Below, piece by piece: positions 1 through 12,700 of a stretch of 64,000 nt of DNA. The stretch comes from Tamarix chinensis (lineage: Eukaryota > Streptophyta > Magnoliopsida > Caryophyllales > Tamaricaceae): positions 65,916,566-65,980,565 of the forward strand of contig CM060174.1 of the NCBI GenBank assembly GCA_030549775.1, in the 5' to 3' direction. Each line of letters starts with the position of its first letter. Positions within the stretch are counted from its first letter, which is position 1. Below the pieces are notes generated by a model, which was not told the DNA's origin, did not search any database, and worked only from the letters and a program-made list of their open reading frames with translations. Made by a program: the position numbers and the translations under genes.

Positions 1-195
1 CGTATGGTATGTATGTTCGGTATTGTATGGTGGATATAATTTACCAACATTGAGCCATGCTAAGCATGTATTTATTATTATTATTATTAACTGCAGGTCC
101 TCCTATGAACTTGATGGGAGAGGAGATAGTCAAGCAAGGAATCTGAGGATGTCGGGTATGATTGTAGGGTTGGAGTGAGAGTAGATATCCAAGTT
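1..195. other. Unassigned sequence left of Copia-1
   Basis: No coding potential or recognisable domain is seen. A short TTA microsatellite lies at about 69-88. Together with the sequence from 5517 onward this is the pre-insertion locus split by Copia-1. Confidence 0.4.
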
Positions 196-200
196 GCTTT

Positions 201-817
201 TGTAAGGGTAAAAACAGAGGCGATGTGCGGAAGGAAATTCACGATCTATTCAATGAGAGAAGGGTTGGATCAATTAAATTTAAAACATAAACACAAATAA
301 TGCAAAAAATAAAAGAACACATAATTTTACATGGGTCACCCAATGTGGGCTACGTCCATGGATGAAGACGAGCAAGGATAATTTTACTATGTAGAGAAAA
401 ATAGAAGAAATCCTCAATTAAATAGAGGATTGTAGAGATCTATCACTCTCAATTATTCTAACTCTCAAAGGGAATAGTAAATAAAATATGTGCGGAACTA
501 TGATGAATATTGTGAGTCATATTTTGAAAAAGGGCCAGAGACTATATGTATTTAGTCTTCAAAATAAAACCCTAAAAAAACTACTAATTGATGGAGAGTA
601 AAAACTGTAACTTTCCATTGATGGTAGTGAATACTACCAATTAATTCAGTAGTAAAGTTACTTTATTTTCATATTTAATTCTTCCATAACTGCAGATTTT
701 AAATGCTTCATTGATGGTAGTAAATACTATTAATTAATTTAGTAGTAAATTCTTCGGTTACTTCAACTTTGTATTAAATACTTCCATAACCTTAAGATTT
801 GAGGCACAAACTCAACA
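201..817 (-). repeat. Copia-1 3' LTR
   Basis: 617-bp LTR running TG...CA. It aligns along its length with 4887-5511 with scattered substitutions and small indels, so the insertion is old. The purine tract of the element abuts it at 818-828. Confidence 0.93.
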
Positions 818-849
818 ATCTCCACCTTGGCTCAAATCCACAATACTTA

Positions 850-3800
850 TCATCCTCATAAACCTCGAAATGTGATCATATGCTACAAGAACCAACTATG
901 TCTAAGAAATGCTCGAACTTAGCAGTAGGTAGTGGCTTCGTATGCATGTCTACAAGATTATCTGATATGTGAACTTTCTTCACCACAACATCTCTTACAA
1001 CAATAATGTCTCTGAAAAAATGGAACCTGACATCAATGTGTTTGGTCTTTGAATGATAAGCATTGTTCATGGTCAAATAAATAGCACGCTAACTATATGA
1101 GAACACAATAGTAGTACCTTGTGTAACACTAAGCTCGAGAATGAGACCTCGCAACCAAATTGCCTCCTTTACACCTTCAGTAGGTGCAACATATTCTACT
1201 TCTGTAGTAGACAAGGCAATAATAGATTGCAGTGATGCTTTCCAACTAATAGCACCGGAAGATAGTGTGAAGATATAGCCAGAAATAGACCTACGTTTAT
1301 CCAAGTCAGCAACATAATCATAATCAACAAAACCAATAATATTAGTGGTTTGTGCTCTACTCCTATCAAACACCAAACCAATATTAGAGGAAACCTTCAA
1401 ATAATGCAAAATCCACTTGATTGTGTTCCAATGACCCTTAACAAGGTTGTACATAAATCGGCATACCCTACTCACAGCATAAGGTAGATCAGATCTAGTG
1501 TAGGCCATAGCGTACATCACACTACCAACTGCACTAGAATAGGGAGTACTAGACATTAGCTCCTTCTCTTCCTTGAACTCTGGATAAAGCTTTGATGACA
1601 GTCTGATGTGAGCAGCTAGAGGTGTAGACACAAGTTTACAATTACCCATATTGAACATGTCTAACACCTTCTTATTATACTTCTACTGTGACAGAAATAA
1701 CTTCCCAGCCTTTCGATCTCTGATAATCTCCATGCCGAGAATCTTCATAGCTGCACCAAGATCTTTCATCTCAAATTCCCTATTGAGTTGTGATTTCAAG
1801 TTGTTGATTAAGGACTTATCCTTGGAACCAATCAACATAAAGTAATAGATAAACAAAGGAGTCACCTTCAAACTCTTTAAAATAAACACAACTATTAAAC
1901 TTGCTTCTTGTGTAGCCTTGCCCAATCATAAAAGAGTCAAACCTCATATACCACTGTCTAGGAGCTTTCTTTAAACCATACAAAGACCTCTTCAATTGAC
2001 AGACACAATTCTCCTTATCAAGAGCAACAAAACCTTCAGGTTGATGCATATAAATCTCCTCTTCCAACTCTCCATGGAGGAAAGCCATCTTGACATTTAA
2101 CTACTCTAATTCAAGATCAAATAGAGCAACAAAAGCAAGGAGAAATCAAATGGAGGTATGATGAACAACTGGTGAGAATACCTCATTAAAGTCAATACCT
2201 TCGTTCTGACTCAAACCTTTAACAACAAGGCGTACCTTCCATCTAGCATCTTCAACCCCAGATATGCCTTTTCCCACTTATATCCATTTGCAGCTCAATG
2301 CTCTTCGACCCTTAGGTAACTCAACTAACTCCCAAGTGCCATTCTTGTGCAAACTCTCAATTTCTTCATTCATGGCAACTAGCCACTTAGAAGAATCAAA
2401 ACTAGATATGGCCTCAGAATAAGAAGAAGGTTCAACACCTTTAGTAATTTCTTCAATAACCGCTAGAGCATAAGCAATGAAGCCATCATCATCCCCATTT
2501 GCATATCTAGTAGGCCTTTGAATATTTCTCCTTTGCCTATCACAAGCAATAGAATAATCATCTACCTGTTGCTGTTGGATGGGACTAGTGGTATGAGCTA
2601 GATGGTCAATACCATCGACATCACAACTGAACTATGTGGATGAGGAAGAGGGAGCACTATGATCTGTATTAATAGGCATCACTTCTAACTCCACCTTCTC
2701 TCTAGTACCCTACTGATCACCTATACCATGCAAGGAAATAGTAGATTTTTTTTCCAGAAGATAGTAATGCATTCTTATAAAAAGTTACATCCGTACTCAG
2801 AATAACTTTTTTAGAGTCAGGACACCAAAACCTTTACCCTTTGGACTCAGAGGCATAGCCTAAGAAAATGCATTTGACAACTTTAGGAGCTAATTTACCA
2901 TGATTAACATGAATATATGCAAGACATCCAAAAATCCTAAGAATAGAATAATCAATAGGATTACCTGACCAAACTTCCTTTGGAATCCTAAAATCAATAG
3001 ATGTATGTGGAGATCTATTGATGATGTAACCGACTGTAGAAACAGCTTCAGCCCAAAACTCATGTTTGTTCTACAATCCACCATTAGAGAGCATACACCT
3101 TCCCCTCTCAAGTAGAGTTCGATTAATGCATTCTGCAACTCTATTTTATTGAGGCTTCCTAATCATGGTCTTGTGTCTAGCAATACCATGATCTGGATAG
3201 AACTCATTAAAATATGTCGCAACGAACTCTAACCCATTATCTATCCTGAGCTTCTTCACCTTCTTCTCTGTTTGGTTTTCAACAAGAGCTTTCCACTTGT
3301 TGAAAGTAGGAAAGGCTTCATTCTTGCGGCATAGAAAATAAACCCTAACCTTTCGAGAGAAGACATTAGAGTCATCATATAGTGCTTAGCTCCATGGGAA
3401 GGAACCTTGAATGGTCCCCATAAATCATAATGGATATAATCTAGAATATCCATAGTACGGTGTTTTGTAGTAAAGAATCCAACCTTTGTCTTTTTCTATA
3501 AAACACATTGCTCACAAAACTCTAACTTTCCCATACCATTACCAAGATGACCATGCTTACTCAAAAGATTCATACGTTTCTCACTCATATAACCAAGACG
3601 CATATGTCATTATTGAGTGAGGCCCTTATCAGACATAAATGTGGATACAACAGCTGAACATGTAATTGTAGAACCCTGTAAGATATAGAGACTGCCATGT
3701 CTGTTGCCCTTCATTAAGACAAGAGCACCTTTGGAAATCTTTAGAACTCCACCTTTAGCTGAATACCTACAACCAAGAGACTCAAGGGTGACCAAAGAGA

Positions 3801-4040
3801 TCAAATTATGCTATAAATCAGGAATATGCCTAACATAGGTTAATGTTTTAATACATCAGTCATAGGCCTTGATCTACACACTACCTATGCCAATAAACTT
3901 GCACTGGGCATCATTGCCCATCAACACAACACCTCTATTAGCCTGCTTATGAGTGGTGAACCAATCCTTATTGGGACACATATGATAGGTACACCCAGAA
4001 TCTAGAACCCATTCAGACTGGCTCCTTTTATCATCAAATG
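850..4040 (-). pseudogene. pol: Copia-1 pol remnant (PR, INT, RT, RNase H)
   Basis: Fragments of Copia polyprotein appear in canonical order on the minus strand. Protease: WVLDSGCTYHMCP with the Asp-Ser-Gly site at about 3994-4002. Pre-integrase: about 3810-3610. Integrase core: DYIHYDLWGP at about 3430, which holds the first catalytic Asp. RT: AFLHGELEEEIYM and SLYGLKKAPRQWY at 2088-1930. RNase H and tail: LMSSTPYSSAVGSVMYAMAY to LSTTEVEYV at 1667-1120, then the fragment at 1076-876. Stops and frameshifts separate every block. The RT active site is damaged: where Copia has YVDDM the reading gives YVD followed by a frame change, consistent with a small deletion removing the Asp pair. It has no coding capacity now. 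Confidence 0.9.
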
Positions 4041-4043
4041 TAG

Positions 4044-4862
4044 CTAATAGTACATCACCCTCAGAATCATTTTAACAACTATATCGGCTTCAGCATTACT
4101 ATAATTTTTTGGTGGTTTTCCTTTACCCTTCTTATCTTTCTTATTTTTCAATTTATAGCAGTCAAAAATCTCATGCTCAAATTTCTTGCAATATCTACAA
4201 GTCACATTGGAATTACATCCTCTAGATTTAGAGCGGAATTTTTTCTTATTTTTACTACCATTGTCATTAGATCTACCTCTAATAGATAAGCCTTTAGCTT
4301 TATCATTAGAACGAACTTCAAGATCAAATTTCTCTTTTGAGAGAAAATTAGATTTAACATCCTCAAAGGTAAGCATATCAGAATTACCATATAATATAAT
4401 TTTCTTGAAGTGTTTAAAAGTAGATGGTAAAAAGATGACCAATAAAATAGTTTTATCCTCATCATCAATTTTCACATCTAGATTCTCAAGATCAATAATA
4501 ATTGAATTAAATTCATCTAGATGGGATTGAATAGGAGTACCTTCAACCATACATAGAGTATATAAACGTTCTTCAAGATGAAGCTTATTCGCTAGAATTT
4601 TTGTCATATAAAGTGATTCAAGCTTAAGCCATAAGGCAGATGCAATAGTCTCATGAACAACCTCACAAAGAACCTCCTTTGATAGAGATAATTGGATTGT
4701 TGATAGCGCCTTCTCATCCAATTCGTCCCATTGCTCATCCATCATAGTCTCGGGCTTCCTTCTTCAATCCATTATGGGTTAACACTGCTTTCATCTAGAC
4801 TCTTCAGATACTAAAACTGATCTTACCATCAAACTTCTCGATCTTGAATTTGGCAGACATTA
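4044..4862 (-). pseudogene. gag: Copia-1 gag (UBN2-type, CCHC knuckle), 5' frameshifted
   Basis: A 233-codon open stretch (4745-4044) encodes a UBN2-type Copia Gag, the RNA-binding particle protein. It ends in a basic region with a zinc knuckle, CRYCKKFEHEIFDC (C-x2-C-x4-H-x4-C). The likely original start is upstream at 4862, where MSAKFKIEKFDG is readable just after the primer-binding site. That reading meets a TGA after about 18 codons, where related elements have a Trp-Lys pair, so a base has probably been lost. The internal Met at 4745 is therefore a remnant start. The segment is enriched in Lys, Arg and Asn near its end, as expected for nucleic-acid binding. The gene is broken but still the best preserved part of the element. 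Confidence 0.88.
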
Positions 4863-4872
4863 TGATCCTAAA

Positions 4873-4884
4873 GCTCTGATACCA
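4873..4884 (-). promoter_or_regulatory. Copia-1 primer-binding site (tRNA-iMet)
   Basis: On the minus strand this reads TGGTATCAGAGC, the usual plant Copia site complementary to the 3' end of initiator tRNA-Met. It lies 2 bases inside the 5' LTR. This fixes the orientation of the element. Confidence 0.92.
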
Positions 4885-4886
4885 CT

Positions 4887-5511
4887 TGTAAGGGTAAAAA
4901 CAGAGACGATGTACGGAAGTAAAGTCACGACCTATTCAAGGAGAGAAGTGTAGGATCAATTTAATTTAAACCATAAACACAAATCATGCCAAAAATAAAA
5001 GAACACACAATTTTACATGGTTCACCCAATGTGGGCTACGTCCACGGATAACGACGAGTAAGGATAATTTTACTATATAGAGAAAGAATATAAGAAATCC
5101 TCAATTGAATAGAGGATTGGAGAGATTTATCACTCTCAACTGTTCTAACTCTCAAAGGGAATAGTAAATAAAATGTGTGTGGAATTGTGATGGATATTGT
5201 GAGTCATGTTTTGAGAATGGACCAAAGACTACATATATATAGTCTTCAAAAGAAGACACTAAAAAAACTGCTAATTGATGGAGAGTAAAAACTGCAACTT
5301 TCCATTGATGGTAGTTAATACTACCAATTAATTCAGTAGTAAAGTCTTTGATTACTTTAGCTTCATATTTAAGTCTTTCATAACCGCAGGTTTTAAACTC
5401 TTCATTAATGGTAGTAAATACTATTAATTAATTTGGTAGTAAACTCTTCAATTACTTCAACTTCACATTAAAGACTTCCATAATCGTAAAATTTGAGGCA
5501 CAAACTTAAGA
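4887..5511 (-). repeat. Copia-1 5' LTR
   Basis: About 625-bp LTR and the promoter-side copy for the minus-strand element. Its outer end is followed directly by the target duplication GCTTT. Confidence 0.93.
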
Positions 5512-5516
5512 GCTTT

Positions 5517-5870
5517 CATAATGTTTTCCTTTTAATACTTTCAGAAGTATGTGTATGGAACTCTTATAAGTTGGACTTTGGTATATATTAGAAATATGGC
5601 TGTTCGCTTTCAACACTCATGCTCAGTTTCTTGAGTTATTGTTTTGATCGTTTGATTTAAGACTTGTATCTACGTAGTTAAGTGAGTTCTTGACTTATTG
5701 TTTTGATCGTTTGAGCTGCATCAACGTAGTTAAGCGAAGGGTATCTCTAGTTGCGTTAGCTATGACGATAATGTATACCCTCAGGATTCTGTTGTGTCAC
5801 TTTTCTTATGGATTTCGGTATTGCAAGTTTATACACATGTTTAATTTAAAAAATACATGTGAATGCATGA

Positions 5871-5907
<37 letters not shown>

Positions 5908-6023
5908 GGCATAAATATCTCTGAAAACAACAATCAAACAGCGTTTACGTACGATACATCGTCATACGTTACTGGAAGAAGAAATTAAATTATAGCAAGC
6001 AATGATGGAGCCATAGCCCGCTT
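5517..6023. other. Intergenic stretch right of Copia-1
   Basis: No gene is supported. It holds a degenerate direct duplication of about 60 bp (copies at about 5633-5688 and 5693-5740, both with TTATTGTTTTGATCGTTTGA) and a clean ATT microsatellite at 5871-5907 (about 12 units). The 3' end of the host gene transcript probably lies at its right border. Confidence 0.5.
5871..5907. repeat. (ATT)n microsatellite
   Basis: About twelve uninterrupted ATT units. Confidence 0.95.
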
Positions 6024-6029
6024 CTTATT
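6024..6029 (-). terminator. Possible polyadenylation signal of host gene
   Basis: The minus strand reads AATAAG 37 bp after the stop codon at 6066, a one-base variant of AATAAA. Plant signals are loose, so this is only a candidate. Confidence 0.3.
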
Positions 6030-6065
6030 GGAACGGAGAACATGAAAGCACGTCGATTGAGGAAA

Positions 6066-6796
6066 TCAACAGCATCTTTTTGGGATGCAAAGGTGGCCGG
6101 TCATATGAAAACTTTCGCCTCCGTTGGCTTGAAGATAAGGGCATGCGGGAGTGTATGCAGTCTGGTCCTTTAAGATCAGGTTCCATGCAGCATCAGGGTC
6201 TTGAGTAGAGAACATGGTCCAAGTACCAGTAGAATTCTCGTATCTACTATGCGTGATGCGCTGGAACTTCTTCAAATCCTTATTCTTCTCTATGTCAGTC
6301 GGGTCAATGTCAACACTAAAGAGATCTCCGTATGGCCTCACAGAATGCAGGAAGAGAGGCAAAGAAATAGGATCGACGGACACTCCCGCAAGGTCTGAAA
6401 CGACGAGGATGCTTAGTCCATCGGGGCTAAAGAATGGATGGTTTACATGCCCTGAAACATCACTGCCACTAGTTATCACTCTTATCGGTGCTGACAGCAG
6501 AGCATCGGCCCTCGCTAGGTATACCGCAAAGTATCCTGTGTCAGGATCCGACTTCCTTTTTGGTGCATCGTCAGCCCTATCGCGATTTGACGAGAAAGCT
6601 ATCAAATCTCCACTCGGAGACCACTTGCAATGTGTGTCAATGCAATCCAGCTCCTTCCCCTTTCTTAGCTTCCCCTTCGTTAGCTGTGTTATTTCACCTC
6701 CTTCAAACTCTCCGACTTCTGCATCCTCCATTATGTATAGGTGCTTCTTTGATTTGCCTCCGCCATTCCTTGTAGATCGAAAAACTAATTTTGTCC
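6066..6796 (-). CDS. Host gene exon 5 (C-terminal)
   Basis: Starts after acceptor TATGCAG, completing Gly and reading [18 protein letters not shown]. It includes [35 protein letters not shown] and a terminal [15 protein letters not shown], and stops with TGA at 6066-6068 after CIPKRCC. The open frame runs upstream of the splice site into the intron, but the family-like sequence starts exactly at the junction. Confidence 0.9.
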
Positions 6797-9700
6797 CTGC
6801 ATACATGCATGCATACAATATTGCAATTAGAGTTGTTGATCTCCGTACACAAACATATATATTTGCTTTGACATATCTGTGTTGACAGCAATGGGAGAAC
6901 AACAATAAAATGTTGAGCTGCTTTTGCTTTTTCTACCATTCATTTGATGGGCTACGGGTTTATGGATAGCATATGGCAGCCGAAAAAAGTACGTAGACAA
7001 TTTTAGTCATAGAAGAATAAATATTGAAAAAGTCAATATCTTTATTATGCTTGTAGTCTATAACTACCAACCGAGCCTTAAACTTATTAATGGTTCAATC
7101 CGTTCTCAATTTCCTTCTAAAAATCCAATTACATCTAATTGATTTACATCCTCTAAACAATTGTACTAAATCCCATATGTGATTTGCCTTAATTGAATCC
7201 AATTCATAAACTAGCATTTATTAATATTTCACAATTCTTATAGGTTTTAGGATCATCCTCATTTTAATACCAAGAATCACAACAATTTTTCCTAAATATT
7301 TCATATCAAAATGACAACATAAAAATGATTTGGTCTCATTGACCACATTCACATTAGTACCAAGATTATCATTTTCAATTAGGAAAGTAGTAAGAAAGTA
7401 AGCCCAAAGCTAGTTTCTATCATTGGTTTTTTTACATCTCTTAGGTTCAAAATATTTTCATAATTCATAAGATGTTTTATCCAACTTCTTATGATGGAAT
7501 CTATTTATAACACAACAGACAGAAAACATCACTTCTCCCCACATTCGGTCAGATATACTAGAACTTAATAACACAACATTCATCATTTCCTATAAAATTA
7601 TATTATAATAAATGTCTCACTAGTGATTATGAGAATGTGTTACTTATGATAAAGAGTGCATGTGACATTACTAGTTCTTTTAAATTTTTTTCTATTCCTT
7701 TTTCTATACCTTCTTCAATTGATATTCTAAATGGCAATGTGGGAACAAAAAACTTTTAAATTGTCGGCACCAATGGCAGAACAACATTAAAATGCTGGGC
7801 TACTTTTGCTTTTTCAAAGTCTCACATATTGAACGCTACCATTGCTGCCAACAATCTGTACTCCATTTGCTATAAGATGCCGGCCATTCAATTGAAATAA
7901 ATAAAATGACTTCATATTATAGCAATAATAATAGAAAACACATCATGCAAGTACGAAAGTTAGTTACCGTCTGCATTTGTAGAGGGGAATGCATTGTTGT
8001 AACCACTTGTGAGCTGATTAGCTTGTTGTGGACAAGTGGATGCTTGGGGTATGGCATAGATGTTCACTTCGTCCTCAGCATGGAAAGAAGGTCCCCTACA
8101 AACATAGAGTATATCCTTGTCTGGGTTTTGGTTCCAAACTGGCGAGAAAACACTGTCCGCCCCTTCCGTCTATAGATAAATATGTACAACAGAAAGTGAA
8201 GTCAGTAAGCTATTGGTAACTCATTCGATTATATAACAAAACCTTTGAGATCACTTCTGCATGGGAGTTTTGAGAATCATAAGAGTGCTAAATGAAAAAA
8301 TGTGTTTTTGTCTGTACGTTCTTTCTGAACCTAGAAACTAGTTTTCACTAAAAATCGTACCGTCACCATTGACTTCCTCCTACAACTTCCATGTTATCAA
8401 TTTAGTTGAGTTGTTATTGAATTATTGATCATTGTAAGGATAGCTTCAGAGTATAGGCCCTGTTAATTATTAAACTTCCAACTCTTATCCTAATGATTAT
8501 TATTGGTACATGTATCCTTGAATTTATTTAATATTATGTTTCATGTATCTAGGAGTTGGTGATTCATGAATCAAGTAGTTCATGAATTAGTAATTTAGTT
8601 TGTGAGTGTTGTGCCCCACCACCTTCCAACAAAGTGGTATCAGAGCTAGGATGAATTTAAAGCCTCCATTTCTTTTCAATATCTACAGCTCACCAAGCTC
8701 AATTAGGAGAATTGGGCACTTAGGATGAAGGTCATACTTGGTTCCCAAGGAGTTTGGGAAATTGTTGAGAAAGGCTATGAAGTACCAAAAGATGAAGATG
8801 CTCTTCCGCGAAATGAGAGGGAAGCATTGGAGAAGGAACGGAAGAGAGATCAATATGCCCTCACGATCATCCATCAAGGCTTGGATGATGATATGTTCGA
8901 GAAGATTACAAAACAAGAGTGGGAGACGCTTCGTAACTCCGTCATGGGAGTCGAGAAGGTGAAGAAAGTTTGGCTTCAAACTCAAAGGGCAGATTTTGAA
9001 TCACTTTTCATGAAAGAAAGTGAATCAATTCAAGACTACTTTACAAGAGTCTTGATGGTGGTGAACCAAATAAAGCAGCTTGGAGAGACCATGCAAGATG
9101 TTCGTGTTATCGAGAAGATTCTCTGCTCTCTAAATAAAAGGTTTGACCATGTGGTGGTAGCAATCAAGGAGTCAAAAGACTTGGAGACCATGACCATTGA
9201 TGAATTGAATGGATCGTTGCGAGCCGACGAGGAAAGGATGAACCGTGGCAACCAAGAGCAACTGGAACAAGTCTTGCAAGCAAAGACAATTTTCAAAGGA
9301 GATGGTGGTAGAGGTCGTGGTCAAGGTTATGGAAGAGGATGAGGCTGTGGATGAGGTCGTGGGCAAGGAAGAGGATGAGATGAGCAATCTTCACCAATTG
9401 AGAAAAGAGGGAAACCATTTATGAGGGGTCGTGGTCGAGGAAGAGGAAAAGGTGACAAGCATGACAAATCCCAAGTTGAATGTTACTCTTGTAACAAGCT
9501 TGGTCATTATGTGTGGGAATGCCAATCCAAGATGGTTGAGGAGGAGGCCAAACTTATAGAGTACAATGAAGACATTGTGGAGGATTCATTGCTTCTAGCT
9601 TTAAAGGCTGATTCCATTGATGAGACAAGCACCTGGTATCTTGACAATGGTGCTAGCAATCATATGACGGGTGATAAAAGCAAATTTGTGGAGCTTGATA

Positions 9701-12700
9701 CAAGTAAGAAAGGCTTTGTGAGCTTTGGTGACAACACAAAGGTGGAGATCGTGGGCAAAGGAAAATTTTTCCTTGAGATAAAAGATGGAGGCCATAAAGT
9801 TCTTTGTGATTTTTATTACATTCCAAAGTTGACTAGTAATATTCTAAGTATTGGTCAACTTTTGGAAAGAGGTTAAAAGATTCACATGGAGGATTGTATG
9901 CTTTGGCTTAGAGACCAAGAGTCCAAACTTGTAGCCAAATTGCCAATGACCAAAAATTGGACGTTCTTGTTGAACTTGAAGAATGGTGGTGCCAAGTGCT
10001 TGAAGAGTTGTGTTGATGATCCATCATGGATTTGGCACATGCGATTTGGTCACTTGAATTTTGGAGGACTTAAAGCCTTGGGAGATAAGAAGATGGTTAA
10101 AGGCATTCTGGTGATTGGTCATCCCAATAAATTGTGTAAAGCATGTTTACTTGGAAAGCATTCAAGAAGAAGCTTTCCGAAGCAATCCACCTCAAGATCT
10201 ACCAAGCCACTCCAACTTGTTCATACCGATGTTTGTGGACCCATCAAGCCTCAATCTTTGGGTAAAAGCTCTTATTTTGTGCTTTTCATTGATGATTATA
10301 GTAGAAAAACATGGGTTCATTTCTTGAAAAGAAAATCTGAGGCATTTGATGCATTTAAGAAGTTCAAAGCTTATGTTGAAAAAGAGAATGGATATGAACT
10401 TAAATCATTGAGAATTGATAGGGAGGGTGAATTTACTTCTAATGATTTTAAAGATTTTTGTGAGTTTCATGGTATTCGGCGTCCTTTGACAATTCCCAGG
10501 TCACCCCAACAAAATGGGGTTGCCGAAAGGAAGAACCGAACAATCCTCAATATGGCAAGGAGCGTGTTAAAGTCAAAGAACATGCCAAAGGAGCTTTGGG
10601 CTGAAGCGGTTGCATGTGTAGTCTATCTTTCAAACCGATGCCCAACCAAGAGCTTGAAGAATGTGACACCACAAGAAGCATGAAGTGGACAAAAACCGAG
10701 TGTTTCTCATTTCAGAGTCTTTGGATCCATTGCTTATGCTCATGTTCCTGAGCAAGAGAGGTCCAAACTTGATGATCGAAGCAGAAAGCTTGTTCTCATT
10801 GGATATGATGAGAACTCCAAGGGATACAAGCTATTCAACCTAGAGTATGGAAAGATTGTGATCAGTAGAGATGTGGAGTTTGATGAACATGCATCATCGG
10901 ATTGGAGCTCCAAAGAGGAAGAATCTTATGATTTCCTTCCTTACATTGAAGATAAAGAAGTGACAATTCAAAAATTCCAAATTGAAGCTACTCCACCAAC
11001 CACACCAATTTCATCTTCACCAAGTTCATCATCATCGTCACTATCATCGTCTCTAAGATACCGAACCCTTGATGATCTTTATCAAACAACACAAAGGTTA
11101 GATGATAATGTGTATTACTTATTTGTTGATTCTAAACCTTTAAGTTTTGAAGAAGCCATGTGTGAGGAGAAATGGGTTCAAGCCATGGATGAAGAAATAA
11201 AAGCCATTGAAAAGAATGATACTTGGGAGTTGGTATCTCCTCCCTCTAATCATCAAGTTATTGGTGTCAAATGGGTATACAAGGCCAAGTAAAATGTTAG
11301 AGGTGAAGTTGAGAAATATAAAGCAAGGCTTGTTGCCAAAGGCTACAAGAAAAGACAAGACATTGACTATGAAGAGGTGTTTGCTCCAGTTGCTCGTATG
11401 GAAACAATTTGTCTATTGATCTCCCTTGCTACCCAAAATCATTGAAAGATCCACCAATTAGATGTAAAGTCTGCATTTCTTAATGGCTATCTTGATGAGG
11501 ATGTCTACATCGAACAACCGGCAGGGTATATTGTCAAAGGCCATGAAGACAAGGTATTGAAGCTAAAGAAAGCGTTGTATGGGCTCAAACAAGCACCAAG
11601 AGCTAGGAATAGTCGTCTTGACAAGTATTTGCAAGAAAATGGTTTTTCCAAATGCCAACATGAGTATGTCGTCTATGGAAGAGAAGAAAATGGACATGTT
11701 TTATTTGTTTGTGTCTATGTGGATGATCTTATCCTTACAAGTGATTGTCCAAAGATTTTTTCAGACTTTAAGGAGGCCATGGCTAGAGAGTTTGAGATGA
11801 GTGACATGGGCCTCATGTCCTATTACTTGGGAATCCAAGTAAATCAGATGGAGGAGGGCATCTTTGTTTCACAAGAAGTCTATGCAAAGGAGTTACTCAA
11901 GAAATTCAACATGCTTAATTGCAAGCCGGTCAACACCTCAATGGAGTGTGGAGCAAAGTTGTCCAAGATAAAAATAGATGAAGAAAAGGTTGATTCTACC
12001 ATGTTCAAGAGCCTTGTTGGAAGTTTGAGATATTTGACTTGCACAAGGCCTGATATTCTTTTTTCAATTGGGATCGTGAGTTGTTTCATGGAGGTTCCTA
12101 CTGAATCTCACTCGATGGCAGCCAAGAGGATACTTCCCTACATTAGAGGTACTCTTGACTATGGGATATTTTATTCATCCTCTAATTATTTCAAGTTGAT
12201 GGGTTACTGTGACAGTGACTTTGCTGGAGATATTGATGATGGAAAAGCACAACTGGTTATGTGTTCTTTATGGGAAATAATGCAATCTCTTGGTGTTCAA
12301 AGAAGCAACCAATGGTAACACTCTCCACTTGTGAAAGTGAGTATGTTGCAGCCACATCTTGTACTTTCCATGCTATATGGCTACGAAGATTGTTGAAGGA
12401 GATTCATATGAAGTAAGGGGATGCTACAAAGATCCTGATTGACAACAAGTCAACTCAAGCTTTAGCTAAGAATCCTATGTTCCATGACCGCAACAAGCAC
12501 ATTGACACCCGATATCACTTTATTTGGGAATGTATTAAGATGAAAGAAGTGGAGCTCAAGTATGTCAAGTCTATGGACCAAGTTGCTGACATCTTTACAA
12601 AGCCCTTAAAGTATGACAATTTTCAAAGACTTCGGCTGCAGCTTGGAGTCCAAAAGTGTGCAAGTTTAGGGTGGAGTGTTAATTATTAAACTTGCAACTC

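Larger units (their letters stand above)
201..5511 (-). mobile_element. Ty1/Copia LTR retrotransposon (Copia-1), degenerate
   Basis: This is a complete but decayed Copia element on the minus strand. The two LTRs (201-817 and 4887-5511) are similar but diverged. Both begin TGTAAGGGTAAAAACAGAG; the left ends in CA and the right has mutated to GA. A perfect 5-bp target duplication, GCTTT, flanks it at 196-200 and 5512-5516. A primer-binding site complementary to initiator tRNA-Met lies just inside the right (5') LTR, and a purine tract (plus-strand TCTCCACCTT) lies just inside the left (3') LTR. The order gag, protease, integrase, RT, RNase H runs from high to low coordinates, as in Copia. Many stops and shifts mean it cannot code now. 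It lies outside the host gene coding span, about 550 bp beyond its stop codon. Confidence 0.95.

Noticed and set aside
6214..6885. 223-codon plus-strand ORF
   Set aside because: It is the antisense shadow of host exon 5.
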